Counted from the first letter of the stretch, positions 37,148 to 46,495 are shown. The stretch: 64,000 nucleotides of DNA from Zavarzinella formosa DSM 19928 (GCF_000255705.1 NZ_JH636441.1:587124-651123), one strand, 5' to 3'. Made by a program: numbers and translations. The notes: generated from the letters alone by a model not told the origin.

Positions 37148-38572
37148 ATGGACCCGGAACTTCGTCGCTCCCTTTATTGGATCATGCTCCTCGCCGCCAT
37201 CGGGTTAATGGTCGGCCGAATTGCCAATGCCGAACTGTTGCTCGAACCGTCGATGTACAAGGTGAACCCCACCCGCGTTTGGCCGAAGGAACGGCCGGAA
37301 CCGTTCCCAACGTTTTCATCGAACGACCGCTCTCGATGGGCCACTGTGCGCTCCCTTGTCGAAGAGGGAACGTTCGTGATCGGCAAACGCATCCCGGACG
37401 AAAGCAATTCTAAGGGTTACAGGGACGAGGGCATTTTGTTCACGGATGGTTTCAAATCGGTGGATGTGGTGCTGCACCCTGACCGGCAGGAGTTCTTCTC
37501 CACGAAGCCCCCGCTGCTGACGGTGATGGCGGCCGGGGAATACTGGCTGATGCACAAATATCTAAAGTGGAACATCGCCGAGCATCGCTGGGAAGTCGTC
37601 GTTCTCACGCTGGTGACGCTCAACGTGCTGCCGTTGGCCGTCGGCCTGTGGTTGCTCTCGCTGCTTCTCGAAGCCTACGGCCGGACGGATTGGGGCCGGT
37701 TGTTTGTGTTCGCCGTCGCCTGTTTTGGCACATTTCTCACGACGTTCAGCGTGACTTTGAACAACCATGTTCCGGCCGCATGCTGTGTGTTTTACGCGAT
37801 GTATCTCATTGTCAAACCAAGGGCTGAGGGACAACCCGTTTCACTCCTCGCCGGTCTGGGGGCCGGATTGTTCGCCGGGATGGCGGTTTGCCTCGATCTG
37901 CCGGCCGCCGCCTTGGCGGGCGCGCTCGCGGCGGTGTTGATGTTTCAGTCGCCGAAAACCCTGCTCACATATCTTCCCGCAGCCATTTTGCCGATGGCCT
38001 TGCAAACATGGGTGAACCACGAAGCCATCGGCACATGGGAACCAATCTACGCCAAGTTTGGCGGCATCTGGTACGAATATCCGGGAAGCCACTGGGCGAA
38101 ACGCCATCTGCCGGACCAACCGCAATATCCGGGCATCGACTTCGCGGACGAACCGAAGACCATCTACACCTTTCACTTGCTATTCGGCCATCACGGCCTG
38201 TTCAGCCTCACACCGGTGTGGTTGCTGGCGCTCGTCGGCTTGTCCCTGAAGGGGAACGACGCCGGGGCGTCAAGGTCGGTGCGTCACTGGTCGCTCGCGG
38301 TGCTGGCTGTGGTGATTGGCTTTTACATCTGGAAGTCAAACAACTACGGTGGCTGGACCTCCGGCCCCCGTTGGTTCTTCTGGATCACGCCGCTGCTCCT
38401 GTGGGGCTTGTTGCCAGCCGCCGATTCGTTGGCCGGTTCACGCCTTGGCCGGGGCTTCGCCCTGCTTTGCTTTGGCGCGGGGGTCTTCGCCGCCGTGTTC
38501 CCGTGGACAAACCCCTGGCGCCATCCTTGGATCTTCCAATGGGGCGAGTACATGGGGTGGTTTCGATATTGA
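37148..38572 (+). CDS. Multi-TM protein, GT39-like membrane protein
   Basis: A 474-residue protein with about nine hydrophobic helices from residue 10 to the C-terminus. A polar segment at 35-125 (HPDRQEFFSTKPPLLTVMAAGEYWL) resembles the first periplasmic loop of GT-C glycosyltransferases of the PMT/GT39 type, in which FFSxKPPL-like motifs recur. The C-terminal part has NNYGGWTSGPRWFFWITPLLLWG. The catalytic acidic pair of GT39 cannot be identified with confidence, so the enzyme role is inference. ATG 37148 lies at the first hydrophobic stretch. It shares a 68-base divergent upstream region with the Uma2 gene. Confidence 0.6.
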   Translation: MDPELRRSLYWIMLLAAIGLMVGRIANAELLLEPSMYKVNPTRVWPKERPEPFPTFSSNDRSRWATVRSLVEEGTFVIGKRIPDESNSKGYRDEGILFTDGFKSVDVVLHPDRQEFFSTKPPLLTVMAAGEYWLMHKYLKWNIAEHRWEVVVLTLVTLNVLPLAVGLWLLSLLLEAYGRTDWGRLFVFAVACFGTFLTTFSVTLNNHVPAACCVFYAMYLIVKPRAEGQPVSLLAGLGAGLFAGMAVCLDLPAAALAGALAAVLMFQSPKTLLTYLPAAILPMALQTWVNHEAIGTWEPIYAKFGGIWYEYPGSHWAKRHLPDQPQYPGIDFADEPKTIYTFHLLFGHHGLFSLTPVWLLALVGLSLKGNDAGASRSVRHWSLAVLAVVIGFYIWKSNNYGGWTSGPRWFFWITPLLLWGLLPAADSLAGSRLGRGFALLCFGAGVFAAVFPWTNPWRHPWIFQWGEYMGWFRY

Positions 38573-38967
38573 AAAAGGCGATGAAACACTCCGGCTATCG
38601 TTTCTTATCCGCAACATGAACTGAGCCAAAAGGAGTTTTTGGCCCGGTTTCGTCATCGCCGGGGACCGCCAAAAACCGGCGGATTATGACAAAATCATTT
38701 GGGCACCGGGTGTCTTTCCCGAGGATTTTGAACGGGAGGTGTTCAAAAAAAGGGCCTTTTTGGAGCGTTTTGAGGGTGTTTTTGGTCAAAAAGCGACTGA
38801 ATTTGGTCTCGGAGAGGTCATTTTGAAGCGTTTTGAACACTCATTTCCGTCGTTTTTGAGGCTTTTGCCCGCCTGACAAACGCGGCCGAGGCGGGCCTGC
38901 TTTTCCCTTTTTTAATTTTTTTCCTTGTCGCGTTGTCATCTTCGGACGGGTTGTTCCTCCCCCGTTC
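38573..38967. other. AT-richer intergenic region with hairpin
   Basis: About 395 bases without a convincing gene. The part 38630-38870 is visibly richer in A+T than its surroundings and repeats GCGTTTTGA-type words (38765, 38828). TTTTGAAC (38726-38733) pairs exactly with GTTCAAAA (38741-38748) around a seven-base loop, and TTTTGAAC recurs at 38831-38838. An 81-codon frame on the minus strand here has no ribosome site or homologous look and was not called. Confidence 0.5.
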
Positions 38968-40395
38968 ATGCCGTATCCTTCCCGCGTGCCACCACCATTA
39001 CCGCCGAGCGCCGAGGTTGAGCGTTTTCTGCAGGCATTGCGCCGCAGCCGCCTGCTTGCGCGCAATCAAATTGATGTGCTTCTGACCGAGATTCCCCAGC
39101 GGGTCCGGGAGTCGGTAACCGGGTTGGGCGAGTGGTTCGTTTCCAAGGAACTGCTCACGCACTTCCAAGTCTCCAAGCTTGCCCAAGGCACATATCAGGG
39201 GTTGGCGCTGGGGCCTTACCACATCCTCTCCCCGCTTGGCAAAGGGGGCATGGGGACGGTGTATCTGGCCCGCGACACGCGAACCGAACAGGAACGCCAC
39301 AACAGCCCGGCCCTTGTGGCCCTCAAGGTGCTGCCCGGCAAACGGGCCCGCGAGGAAGAGCGGACGCTGGCTCGGTTCCTGCGGGAAATGGACATGGCCC
39401 GCCGGGTGGATCACCAGCATGTGACCAAGACCTTCGAGGTCGGAGCCGTGGACGGCGTCCACTTCATCGCGATGGAGTACATCCGGGGAATCAGCCTGCG
39501 GAAACAGATCGCCGACCGGGGGCCGCTGACGGTGGCCCGCGCGGCCCGGTTTTTCGCCGAGGTGGCCGACGGGCTGCAACATGCCCATGAGAAAGGGTTG
39601 ATCCACCGCGACCTCAAGCCATCCAACATGATGGTGACGCCGAACGGTCACGCGAAGATCCTCGACATGGGGCTGGCCCTCGCCACGGACGAAGAACTGC
39701 CGGAGGACAAGAGCATTGTGGGAGGGCAGGGCTATGTGGTCGGGACGATGGATTTCATCGCTCCCGAACAAGTGGATGACCCCACGGCGGTGGATGGCCG
39801 GGCCGACCTGTACGCCCTCGGCTGTTCGCTCTACATGGCCCTCACCGGGCGGTTGCCGTTCCCCGGCGGGACATCCATTGAAAAGATGAAGCGCCATCGC
39901 AATGCGTACCCGGACCCGATCACCGATCACAACCCGACGGTCTCGGCTGATTTTGCCCGCATTGTCGAACGGCTCATGGAAAAATCCCCGGCCCGGCGCT
40001 ACGCCAGCGCCCGGCAGGTGCAGGCCGCGTTGCTCCAATGGGTGGCCGGCGACCCCGAAACCCCGATGGACACCGACCCGCACCAATCCGAGGCCCAATT
40101 GGTTCAGGAGTTGGAGAAGGCCCAACCAGACCCCGGCGAGTTTTTCAATTCAATCACGGCCGCCGTGTTTGGCGACATGGCGAAGAAGTATTCCCAACCG
40201 GACCCCAGTTCCGAAACGCTGGCCGTGAAACCCCCGCCGATTCCGGGACCGGCCAAGCCGCCGCCGCTTCCCGGCGAAGTTGCCGAGAGGGTGGAGAAAC
40301 TGTTTCCCATCTGGCTGATTATTCTGGCGCCGGTCGTCCTGTGCATGATTCCGGGACTTGTCATGGCGGTCGGCCTGCGTTTTCTCTTAAAATGA
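38968..40395 (+). CDS. Serine/threonine protein kinase, membrane-anchored
   Basis: A 475-residue Hanks-type kinase. A helical 85-residue N-terminal part precedes the kinase domain (about 88-360) with glycine loop LGKGGMGTVYLA, ATP-binding K120, catalytic HRDLKPSN with D215, and metal site D233 in ILDMGLA, where Met replaces the usual Phe of DFG. After a Pro-rich linker, one membrane helix (about 445-470) anchors the protein, so the kinase domain is cytoplasmic. Planctomycetes carry many such kinases. It is followed by the CotH-family gene 47 bases on. Confidence 0.93.
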   Translation: MPYPSRVPPPLPPSAEVERFLQALRRSRLLARNQIDVLLTEIPQRVRESVTGLGEWFVSKELLTHFQVSKLAQGTYQGLALGPYHILSPLGKGGMGTVYLARDTRTEQERHNSPALVALKVLPGKRAREEERTLARFLREMDMARRVDHQHVTKTFEVGAVDGVHFIAMEYIRGISLRKQIADRGPLTVARAARFFAEVADGLQHAHEKGLIHRDLKPSNMMVTPNGHAKILDMGLALATDEELPEDKSIVGGQGYVVGTMDFIAPEQVDDPTAVDGRADLYALGCSLYMALTGRLPFPGGTSIEKMKRHRNAYPDPITDHNPTVSADFARIVERLMEKSPARRYASARQVQAALLQWVAGDPETPMDTDPHQSEAQLVQELEKAQPDPGEFFNSITAAVFGDMAKKYSQPDPSSETLAVKPPPIPGPAKPPPLPGEVAERVEKLFPIWLIILAPVVLCMIPGLVMAVGLRFLLK

Positions 40396-40442
40396 CGAAC
40401 AGTCATCAGACGAGCGGAACAATCTGGATGAAGGAGACGCCA

Positions 40443-41573
40443 ATGCGTTGGACCCTGTTGGTCGGAATGTTCGGGTTGGGTTGGCCGGTCGCGGGCATGG
40501 CTGCCGACGACAAAGCCACGGAGTTGTTCAACCCCAAGGCTCCGCCGCTGAAGATCGAGATCACGCTCGACAAGGAAAACAAAGCCTTGTTGGACAAAGA
40601 CCCCCGCAAATATGTGCGCTGCACCTTCAAGGCAAACGACCTGACGCTCAACGATGTTGGCCTGCACCTGAAAGGGGCCGCAGGTTCATTTCGCGGCTGG
40701 GACGACAAGCCCGCCCTGACGCTCAACATTGACAAGTTCACCAAAGGCCAGACGTTCTTCGGCATGGACAAGATCCACCTGAACAACTCGGTTCAGGATG
40801 GCAGCTATTTCAACGAGATCGTCGCCGCCGACGTTTTCGGCCGGGCCGGTCTCCCCACCGCCCGCTTCACGCATGTGCGGGTGGAACTCAACGGCCGCAA
40901 GGTCGGCATGTATCTGTTGAAGGAAGGCTACGACAAGACCTTCCTCAAGCGGTTCTTCCCCGACGCAAGCGGCAACCTCTACGACGGCGGCTTTTTGCAG
41001 GACATCGACGCGGCGATCAAGCAAGACAGCGGCTCCGGCAAGGACCGCAAAGACTTGCAGGCCCTGGTGGCCGCCTGCCGGACGCCGGATGAGAAGAAAC
41101 GCTGGGAAGCCGTTAATAAACTGTTGGACGTGGAAAAATTCATCTCCCTCGCCTGCATGGAAGTGCTGACGGTGGACTGGGACGGTTACACCCGCAACAG
41201 GAACAATTACCGCCTCTATCACGACCCGAAGACGGACAAGTTTGTCTTCATCCCGCACGGCAAGGATCAACTCTTCCAAAACGCCGGCGACGCTATTTGG
41301 CATGGGTGGGGGTCCATCGTCGGCCAGGCAGTCTTGAATCATCCCGAAGGGAAAAAGCTCTACATCGCCCGCATGAAGGAACTGATGGAAAAGGTTTTCA
41401 CGTCGGAAAGCATCAACAAGACCATTGATTCCTATGTGCCTCGCATGAAGGAAATTGCCGAAAAGATTGACAAGAACTACCCGAAAGAAGTCGAAAACCA
41501 AGCCAACGCCGAGAAGCAACGAATCAAAGACCGCATCGAGTTCGTGAAGAAAGAACTGCCGAAGTTGAAGTAA
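40443..41573 (+). CDS. Secreted CotH-family protein
   Basis: A 376-residue protein with a short signal peptide (LLVGMFGLGWPVAGMAAD) and a CotH domain. Recognisable parts are VGLHLKGAAGSFRGWDDKPAL, INNSVQDGSYFNE-type sequence near 115, and CMEVLTVDWDGYTRNRNNYRLYHD near 235 with the acidic and Asn residues of the atypical kinase fold, plus IPHGKDQLF. Bacillus CotH is a spore-coat protein kinase of this fold; in planctomycetes these are secreted and their substrates are unknown. ATG 40443 follows AAGGAGACGCCA. A long Lys/Glu helix forms the C-terminus. Confidence 0.85.
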   Translation: MRWTLLVGMFGLGWPVAGMAADDKATELFNPKAPPLKIEITLDKENKALLDKDPRKYVRCTFKANDLTLNDVGLHLKGAAGSFRGWDDKPALTLNIDKFTKGQTFFGMDKIHLNNSVQDGSYFNEIVAADVFGRAGLPTARFTHVRVELNGRKVGMYLLKEGYDKTFLKRFFPDASGNLYDGGFLQDIDAAIKQDSGSGKDRKDLQALVAACRTPDEKKRWEAVNKLLDVEKFISLACMEVLTVDWDGYTRNRNNYRLYHDPKTDKFVFIPHGKDQLFQNAGDAIWHGWGSIVGQAVLNHPEGKKLYIARMKELMEKVFTSESINKTIDSYVPRMKEIAEKIDKNYPKEVENQANAEKQRIKDRIEFVKKELPKLK

Positions 41574-41610
41574 GCAACCTCCTGCGGCAATGGCAAAGCA
41601 GTTTGTAAAT

Positions 41611-41709
41611 AGCGAGCCGGGTGGCGTCAGCCCCCGGAGTCCGTCACACGGCAATGGCCTTGGCCAAGGGCAAGTGACAGACTCCGGGGCTGGCGCCACC
41701 CGGCTCGCT
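41611..41709. repeat. Inverted repeat with 36-37-bp arms
   Basis: Arms 41611-41647 and 41674-41709 pair in inverted orientation with one indel and two mismatches (outer AGCGAGCCGGGTGGCG). It fills the gap between the convergent CotH and LRR genes and is much more GC-rich than the other long hairpins. It could terminate both transcripts. Confidence 0.85.
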
Positions 41710-41755
41710 TCTCGTTGAGTCGTTGAGAATGCCTTAAGTTATTATTGGGTGTCAT

Positions 41756-43519
41756 TCACCAATGAATGATCGTATGCTGTAGGTACGGCGAGTTTCGCAG
41801 GGCGTTCATCCCTCTGTCGGTGAGGTGTTCTTGTGAGATGCACAGATCGGTGAGCGATTTTAACGCTTCGCAATTCGCCAGCATGTCGGCCCCGGCGTCA
41901 GTGATGGGGTTCCCCCAGAGGTTGAGTGACTGCAACTCCCCCAAATTCGGGGAATCCACCAACGCACGCAACCCTGTGTCTGTGATTCCCGTCTGGATTA
42001 TCGACAATTCTTGAAGCCCCGGAAGCCACGCGCTTGTGGTCAGGTGGCGGATACCATAGTCGCCGATTAGGTTGTTGTTGTTGATCCACAAGTGCCGCAG
42101 GCTGCTCACGTGTGGTGAGAAAGCGAGTTCAGCGAGGCCGCGGGGGGTGATCCCGTTTCCGTCTAAACCCAAACGGGTCACCTGTTGAAGCCCTGCGTAA
42201 CCAGCCAGATGGATGAGTCCCCCTTCACCGATGAAATTCTCCGACATATCCAGTTCGGTGATCTTCAACGGACCTGCGTTTGCCAAATGACGCACTCCAG
42301 GCTTGCCGATCCGATTTTTTGAAAGGTCCAATGATGAAATGCTTCGCAGAAGTCCCGATTCAACCAAACGGGCCATTGAAGCAGCCGTGAGTTCGCAGTC
42401 GCTCATTCGCAATTTTTCAAGGACGGGCATCGTAGCGGATTCCAAACCATTTAAATGCTCTTCATCTAACCCGCGATTATCACTGACATCCAATATCCGG
42501 ATGTTCGCCGATTGCCTGGAAGAGGCCAGTTCAGCCAGTGCCGCAGATTTGCATCCAATCCGGCGCAGGCATAATTCTTTGAGTGAAGACAGACCCGGCC
42601 AGATGACAATCGCACGGAGACCGTCACACCTGAGCGGGTTGCCGGAAAGGTCGAGTGATTCGAGAGGTCGGGAAGCCAGCCGGGGAAACTCGGACAAAAT
42701 GTCCTCAGCGTCGATTCCCATGTTTCTCAGGGCAAGCCGACGAAGTTGAGGGGCGGCTTGATCGTGGATGATCGCCTGAAGAGTCATCCGGCCACCCGGT
42801 CCGCCCAGACTCAGTGATTCCAGATGATTTAGTTTTTTCCGTGTTAGGTAACGGGCGAAATCCACCCAACATGAGAGTTCACCACCAAGCCGCAATTGCC
42901 TCAAATTCGGGAGCCAAGCCGCCTCGAACAACGCTCGCATGCCATGTCGATGGTGCTGTGCATCACCCACTGTCAGGGATAGTGGCTTGATGAAGCTATT
43001 TTGGGAAAGCGCAAGTACATCGGATTCTTCTATCAAAGGTGAGTTGAACGTCAGATCCGACATCCAATCAAGCCGCGGACCATTGCATGGCTCTTCCGGT
43101 GCTGTCCAATAACCCATTGTGGCCAGTCGAACCACTTGGTTGATGGCGTGGCATTCTCGAATGATTTTGCGGGCGAGAGTTTCGGAAAGATCGGTCAGCG
43201 ATATCGAGCAAAACCACCGGCAATCCCGCAATTCATCGAGTTTTCGTTCCACCGTGTCGGCCACCGGCCTTAAACAAAGCCAGCCGTGGTCGCACCCATT
43301 CAGCGGTTGCCAGCGTTCTTGAACATGCGTTGGAAGCGGGACCATGCAACCATCGTGGGCCATGCTCTCTCGCAGACAACAGGCGACATCTTCTTCGCCC
43401 TGATCTTCGAGCCAGTCCGTGAGAATAAGACGGGGGGCAAGGTCGAGGGGATTCTCCTTGCAGGCCATCAGAAGGGCGAGTCCTTCGGGATCGTGGGCGC
43501 AAGGAGGCAGCACGAACAT
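41756..43519 (-). CDS. LRR protein with TIGR02996 head
   Basis: A 587-residue protein. Its first 60 residues match the TIGR02996 repeat-companion domain (LLMACKENPLDLAPRLILTDWLEDQGEED), found almost only in Gemmataceae-type planctomycetes at the head of repeat proteins. From about 150 on it is built of leucine-rich repeats of the ribonuclease-inhibitor type (ITELDMSENFIGEGGLIHLA, LDLSKNRIGKPGVRHLA and many more), some 14 or more. No signal peptide or membrane segment was seen, so it is probably cytoplasmic and binds proteins. The binding partner is unknown. Confidence 0.92.
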   Translation of the reverse strand: MFVLPPCAHDPEGLALLMACKENPLDLAPRLILTDWLEDQGEEDVACCLRESMAHDGCMVPLPTHVQERWQPLNGCDHGWLCLRPVADTVERKLDELRDCRWFCSISLTDLSETLARKIIRECHAINQVVRLATMGYWTAPEEPCNGPRLDWMSDLTFNSPLIEESDVLALSQNSFIKPLSLTVGDAQHHRHGMRALFEAAWLPNLRQLRLGGELSCWVDFARYLTRKKLNHLESLSLGGPGGRMTLQAIIHDQAAPQLRRLALRNMGIDAEDILSEFPRLASRPLESLDLSGNPLRCDGLRAIVIWPGLSSLKELCLRRIGCKSAALAELASSRQSANIRILDVSDNRGLDEEHLNGLESATMPVLEKLRMSDCELTAASMARLVESGLLRSISSLDLSKNRIGKPGVRHLANAGPLKITELDMSENFIGEGGLIHLAGYAGLQQVTRLGLDGNGITPRGLAELAFSPHVSSLRHLWINNNNLIGDYGIRHLTTSAWLPGLQELSIIQTGITDTGLRALVDSPNLGELQSLNLWGNPITDAGADMLANCEALKSLTDLCISQEHLTDRGMNALRNSPYLQHTIIHW

Positions 43520-43533
43520 TCTCCGGCAATCAT

Positions 43534-43566
43534 GAAGAGCAGCGGATTAGAAATCCGCTGCTCTTC
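43534..43566 (-). terminator. Perfect 15-bp stem after lysC
   Basis: GAAGAGCAGCGGATT (43534-43548) pairs perfectly with AATCCGCTGCTCTTC (43552-43566) around a 3-base loop, 14 bases past the aspartate-kinase stop on the minus strand. It has no U-tract. It is probably a 3'-end structure or terminator, or a copy of a short palindromic repeat. Confidence 0.6.
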
Positions 43567-43580
43567 GATTTAGGCAGACT

Positions 43581-45395
43581 TTAGGTGAGCTTAAACGCTT
43601 CTCGCAGGCATTCGAGCGCTTCTTCGCCCCGGTCGGCGTCCACCACGACGCTGACGCAAACTTCGGAGGAGTTAATCATGGCGATATTGATGCCCCGACT
43701 GGCCAGGGCGCCGAACATCGTGCGGGCGACGCCGGTGTGGGTTCGCATGCCGACGCCGGTGACGTACAGGATGGCGATGTCCGATTCTCCGGCGACGCGG
43801 GCGTTCGGGTCAATCTCCCGCACCACGTCTTGAGTGCGTTTCAGTGCCCGCGTGAGGTCCGTTTTCGGGGCGGTGAATGAAAGTTCGGCCCGGCCCGGTC
43901 CGGTGAGGTTTTGGACGATCATGTCCACAAGGATGTGCCCGGTCGCCACGGTTTGGAACACGCGGGAACAATTGCCGGGTTGGTCCGGCAGGTCGAAGGA
44001 GGTCACCCGGCCGTAGTTCGTGTCGAGCTTCACGCCACTGATGACGATGTCTTCCATCCCGGCCAACCGGCTGATGGCTTGGGCCAGATCACCGGCCGCA
44101 TCTTGGCGGATGATGGTCTTCGTCTGGTATTCCAGAGAGCCGACGGTCTCTTCCCCGGCCCCCGGTCGTGCTTTCTCCAAGGCGAAGGAATGATGCACGG
44201 CTTTGAGCGCCCGCACGCCATCGGCCTTGTCCACCAACACGGAAATTTTGATGTCCCCGGTGGTAATCATCTTCATGTTCACCCCCTCGGTCGTGAGGGC
44301 GGCGAACATCTTCTCGGCCACACCCGTGCGGGTCCGCATCCCGGAGCCAACGACGGAGACCTTGCACACATCCTCCACCGGAGCGATGCTGCCGCCAAGT
44401 TCGGTGGTGATCGGTTGCAGGGTGGCGATGGTCAGGTTCAGGTCGTTCCGCATAACAGTGAAGCCGATGCACGCCTTGCCGTCCCGGCCGACGCTTTGCG
44501 CGATCATGTCCACCGCGATGTTCTTGGCGGCGATGGCCGCAAACACCTGGTGGCTCACGCCCGGCCGGTCGGGCACGTTCTCCAAGAACACCCGAACCTC
44601 GTCCTTGGCGAGGGCGGCCCCGCACACCGGGAATCCGGTCATCCATGCGGCCTCGGGCATGATCCACGTTCCCTCGGCATCGCTGAAGGAACTACGGACC
44701 ATCAACGGCACATCGTATTTCTTCGCAAATTCAATTGAGCGAGAGTGCATCACCCCGGCGCCCATGCTGGCGAGTTCCAGCATTTCGTCGTAGCTGATTT
44801 TGTCCATCTTCCGGGCTTCGGGGACGATGCGCGGATCGGTGGTGTAGACCCCGTCCACGTCCGTATAAATCTCGCACGCCACCTTCTCGATGCCGGACAG
44901 TTTCAATGCGGCGGCAAGGGCGACAGCCGTCGTATCCGATCCGCCCCGGCCGAGGGTGGTGATGTTTTGCTTTTCATCAACACCTTGGAAACCGGCGACG
45001 ATGATGATGTTCCCGGCGTCGAGGGCTTCCCGCATCCGGGCCGTCGAGATTTCCTTGATGCGCGCCTTGGTGTGGGTCGAATCCGTGCGGATGCCGACTT
45101 GCACGCCAGTGAAACTGAGGGCTTGTTCACCAAGTTCTTGGATGGCCATGGCCATCAGAGCGATGGAGATCTGTTCCCCGGTGGCGAGGAGCATGTCCAT
45201 CTCGCGGGCCGGGGGATTTTCGCTGATTTCCTGGGCAAGTTCAATCAGGTCGTCCGTGGTGTCCCCGCGAGCGCTAACGACGACGACGACTTGATTCCCG
45301 GCCTGTTTCGCCCGGATCGCCCGGCGGGCCGCCCTCATGATGCGCTCCGCATTCGCCACGCTGCTGCCACCGAACTTCTGGACCACGACGGACAT
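43581..45395 (-). CDS. lysC: Aspartate kinase with multiple ACT domains
   Basis: A 604-residue aspartokinase, first enzyme of the lysine/threonine/methionine pathway, phosphorylating aspartate. The N-terminal kinase domain (1-240) has VVVQKFGGSSVANAERI, TLGRGGSDTTAVALAAAL and DVDGVYTTDPRIV. The C-terminal half has two copies of the regulatory ACT pair (starts near 270 and 445; compare VGSGMRTRTGVAEKMFAAL with VTGVGMRTHTGVARTMFGAL). The usual enzyme is about 405 residues with one pair; the four-ACT form is known from cyanobacteria and planctomycetes and should bind effector amino acids at more than one site. Confidence 0.96.
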   Translation of the reverse strand: MSVVVQKFGGSSVANAERIMRAARRAIRAKQAGNQVVVVVSARGDTTDDLIELAQEISENPPAREMDMLLATGEQISIALMAMAIQELGEQALSFTGVQVGIRTDSTHTKARIKEISTARMREALDAGNIIIVAGFQGVDEKQNITTLGRGGSDTTAVALAAALKLSGIEKVACEIYTDVDGVYTTDPRIVPEARKMDKISYDEMLELASMGAGVMHSRSIEFAKKYDVPLMVRSSFSDAEGTWIMPEAAWMTGFPVCGAALAKDEVRVFLENVPDRPGVSHQVFAAIAAKNIAVDMIAQSVGRDGKACIGFTVMRNDLNLTIATLQPITTELGGSIAPVEDVCKVSVVGSGMRTRTGVAEKMFAALTTEGVNMKMITTGDIKISVLVDKADGVRALKAVHHSFALEKARPGAGEETVGSLEYQTKTIIRQDAAGDLAQAISRLAGMEDIVISGVKLDTNYGRVTSFDLPDQPGNCSRVFQTVATGHILVDMIVQNLTGPGRAELSFTAPKTDLTRALKRTQDVVREIDPNARVAGESDIAILYVTGVGMRTHTGVARTMFGALASRGINIAMINSSEVCVSVVVDADRGEEALECLREAFKLT

Positions 45396-45550
45396 GGGTA
45401 AAACACTCCGACAACGGAAGAGGGTTCACGGAAAGAGACTAGTTTATGGAAGCGACTTCACAACGGGGGCATGTGAATTGGATGAGAATTTGACAATGTG
45501 TCCCGCATCCCGGATCATGGGCGGCATCTCCCCGGCGACAGGCGGCCCTC

Positions 45551-46483
45551 ATGGATCATGACCAGCGGTTCAAGACGCTCATCCGTGTGTTCCTCGCGGA
45601 GTTCATGGACCTGTTTTTCCATGACTGGCTCGATCTGCTTGATCTGTCCGAGATTGTCTGGCTCGAACAGGAAATCTCTACAGAACCGCCGACAGGCCCA
45701 CGACAGGTGCTGGACTTGGCCGCCCGCATTCGCACCCGTCAGCCACTTTCCCCGTGGCACGACAACTCAAACGGCGAATGTCTGCTGGCGATCCTGATTG
45801 AAATCGAATCGCCGGACAGCACCACATCCATCCGTGACCGGATGCCGGGCTACGCCGCAAGATTGAGCGGCAAACTGGAACTTCCCGTTCTGCCGATTGT
45901 GTTGTTTTTGAATGTCGGCCTTGATGGCGTCGGCGTGTTGACCCATGAACGGAAAATCCGAGATCTGGTCGTGGAGCGGTCGGACTTCCTCTATGTGGGA
46001 TTGCCCGCCTTGAATGCGTTACAATATGTGGAAGGGAACAATTGGCTCGGTGTGGCTCTGTCAGCCTTGATGCGAATCCCGCCCGACCGGGTCGCCTGGC
46101 TGGGAGCCGAGGCCCTTCGGAGGCTGGGACGATCATCGCTGGACGACCAGCGAAAGTTCCTGTTAGGCGAATGTGTCCGGGCGTATCTGCCTCTCACCGA
46201 GGACCAACAACGCGAACTGGACGGGTTGTTGCAGACCGAAACCTATTCGGAGGTCAAAGCCGTGAACGTGACGATTTACGAAAAGGGAATCATGAAGGGT
46301 GAATTGAAAGGGCTTGTTTCCGGTCTGCTGTTTGCAACCGAGTTGAAATTCGGAAGAGTCGATCCGGCGGTCTCCGACAAGATCAACGCCCTCTCGACAG
46401 TCGAGCAAGTTCGGGCCGTTCAATCGCTCTTGCGAACGACAGTTTCAGCCGAGGAATTTCTTCGTGATCTTGGGTCCATTTAA
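45551..46483 (+). CDS. Rpn-like PD-(D/E)xK nuclease family protein
   Basis: A 310-residue protein resembling the Rpn/YhgA family (recombination-promoting nuclease/putative transposase). The N-terminal half has the family opening DQRFKTLIRVFLAEFMDLFF and LLAILIEIESPDS, corresponding to the acidic active-site strand, then YAARLSGKLELPVLPIVLFLN. The C-terminal part is helical (MKGELKGLVSGLL), typical of such genes in cyanobacteria and planctomycetes. Catalytic competence is not established. ATG 45551 was chosen at the family start. Confidence 0.72.
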   Translation: MDHDQRFKTLIRVFLAEFMDLFFHDWLDLLDLSEIVWLEQEISTEPPTGPRQVLDLAARIRTRQPLSPWHDNSNGECLLAILIEIESPDSTTSIRDRMPGYAARLSGKLELPVLPIVLFLNVGLDGVGVLTHERKIRDLVVERSDFLYVGLPALNALQYVEGNNWLGVALSALMRIPPDRVAWLGAEALRRLGRSSLDDQRKFLLGECVRAYLPLTEDQQRELDGLLQTETYSEVKAVNVTIYEKGIMKGELKGLVSGLLFATELKFGRVDPAVSDKINALSTVEQVRAVQSLLRTTVSAEEFLRDLGSI

Positions 46484-46495
46484 ATCGAGAATGAC

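Noticed and set aside
38595..38840. An 81-codon minus-strand frame in the AT-rich patch
   Set aside because: No ribosome site, no recognisable family, and the repeated FKTLQ/LKTLQ words come from the DNA repeats.
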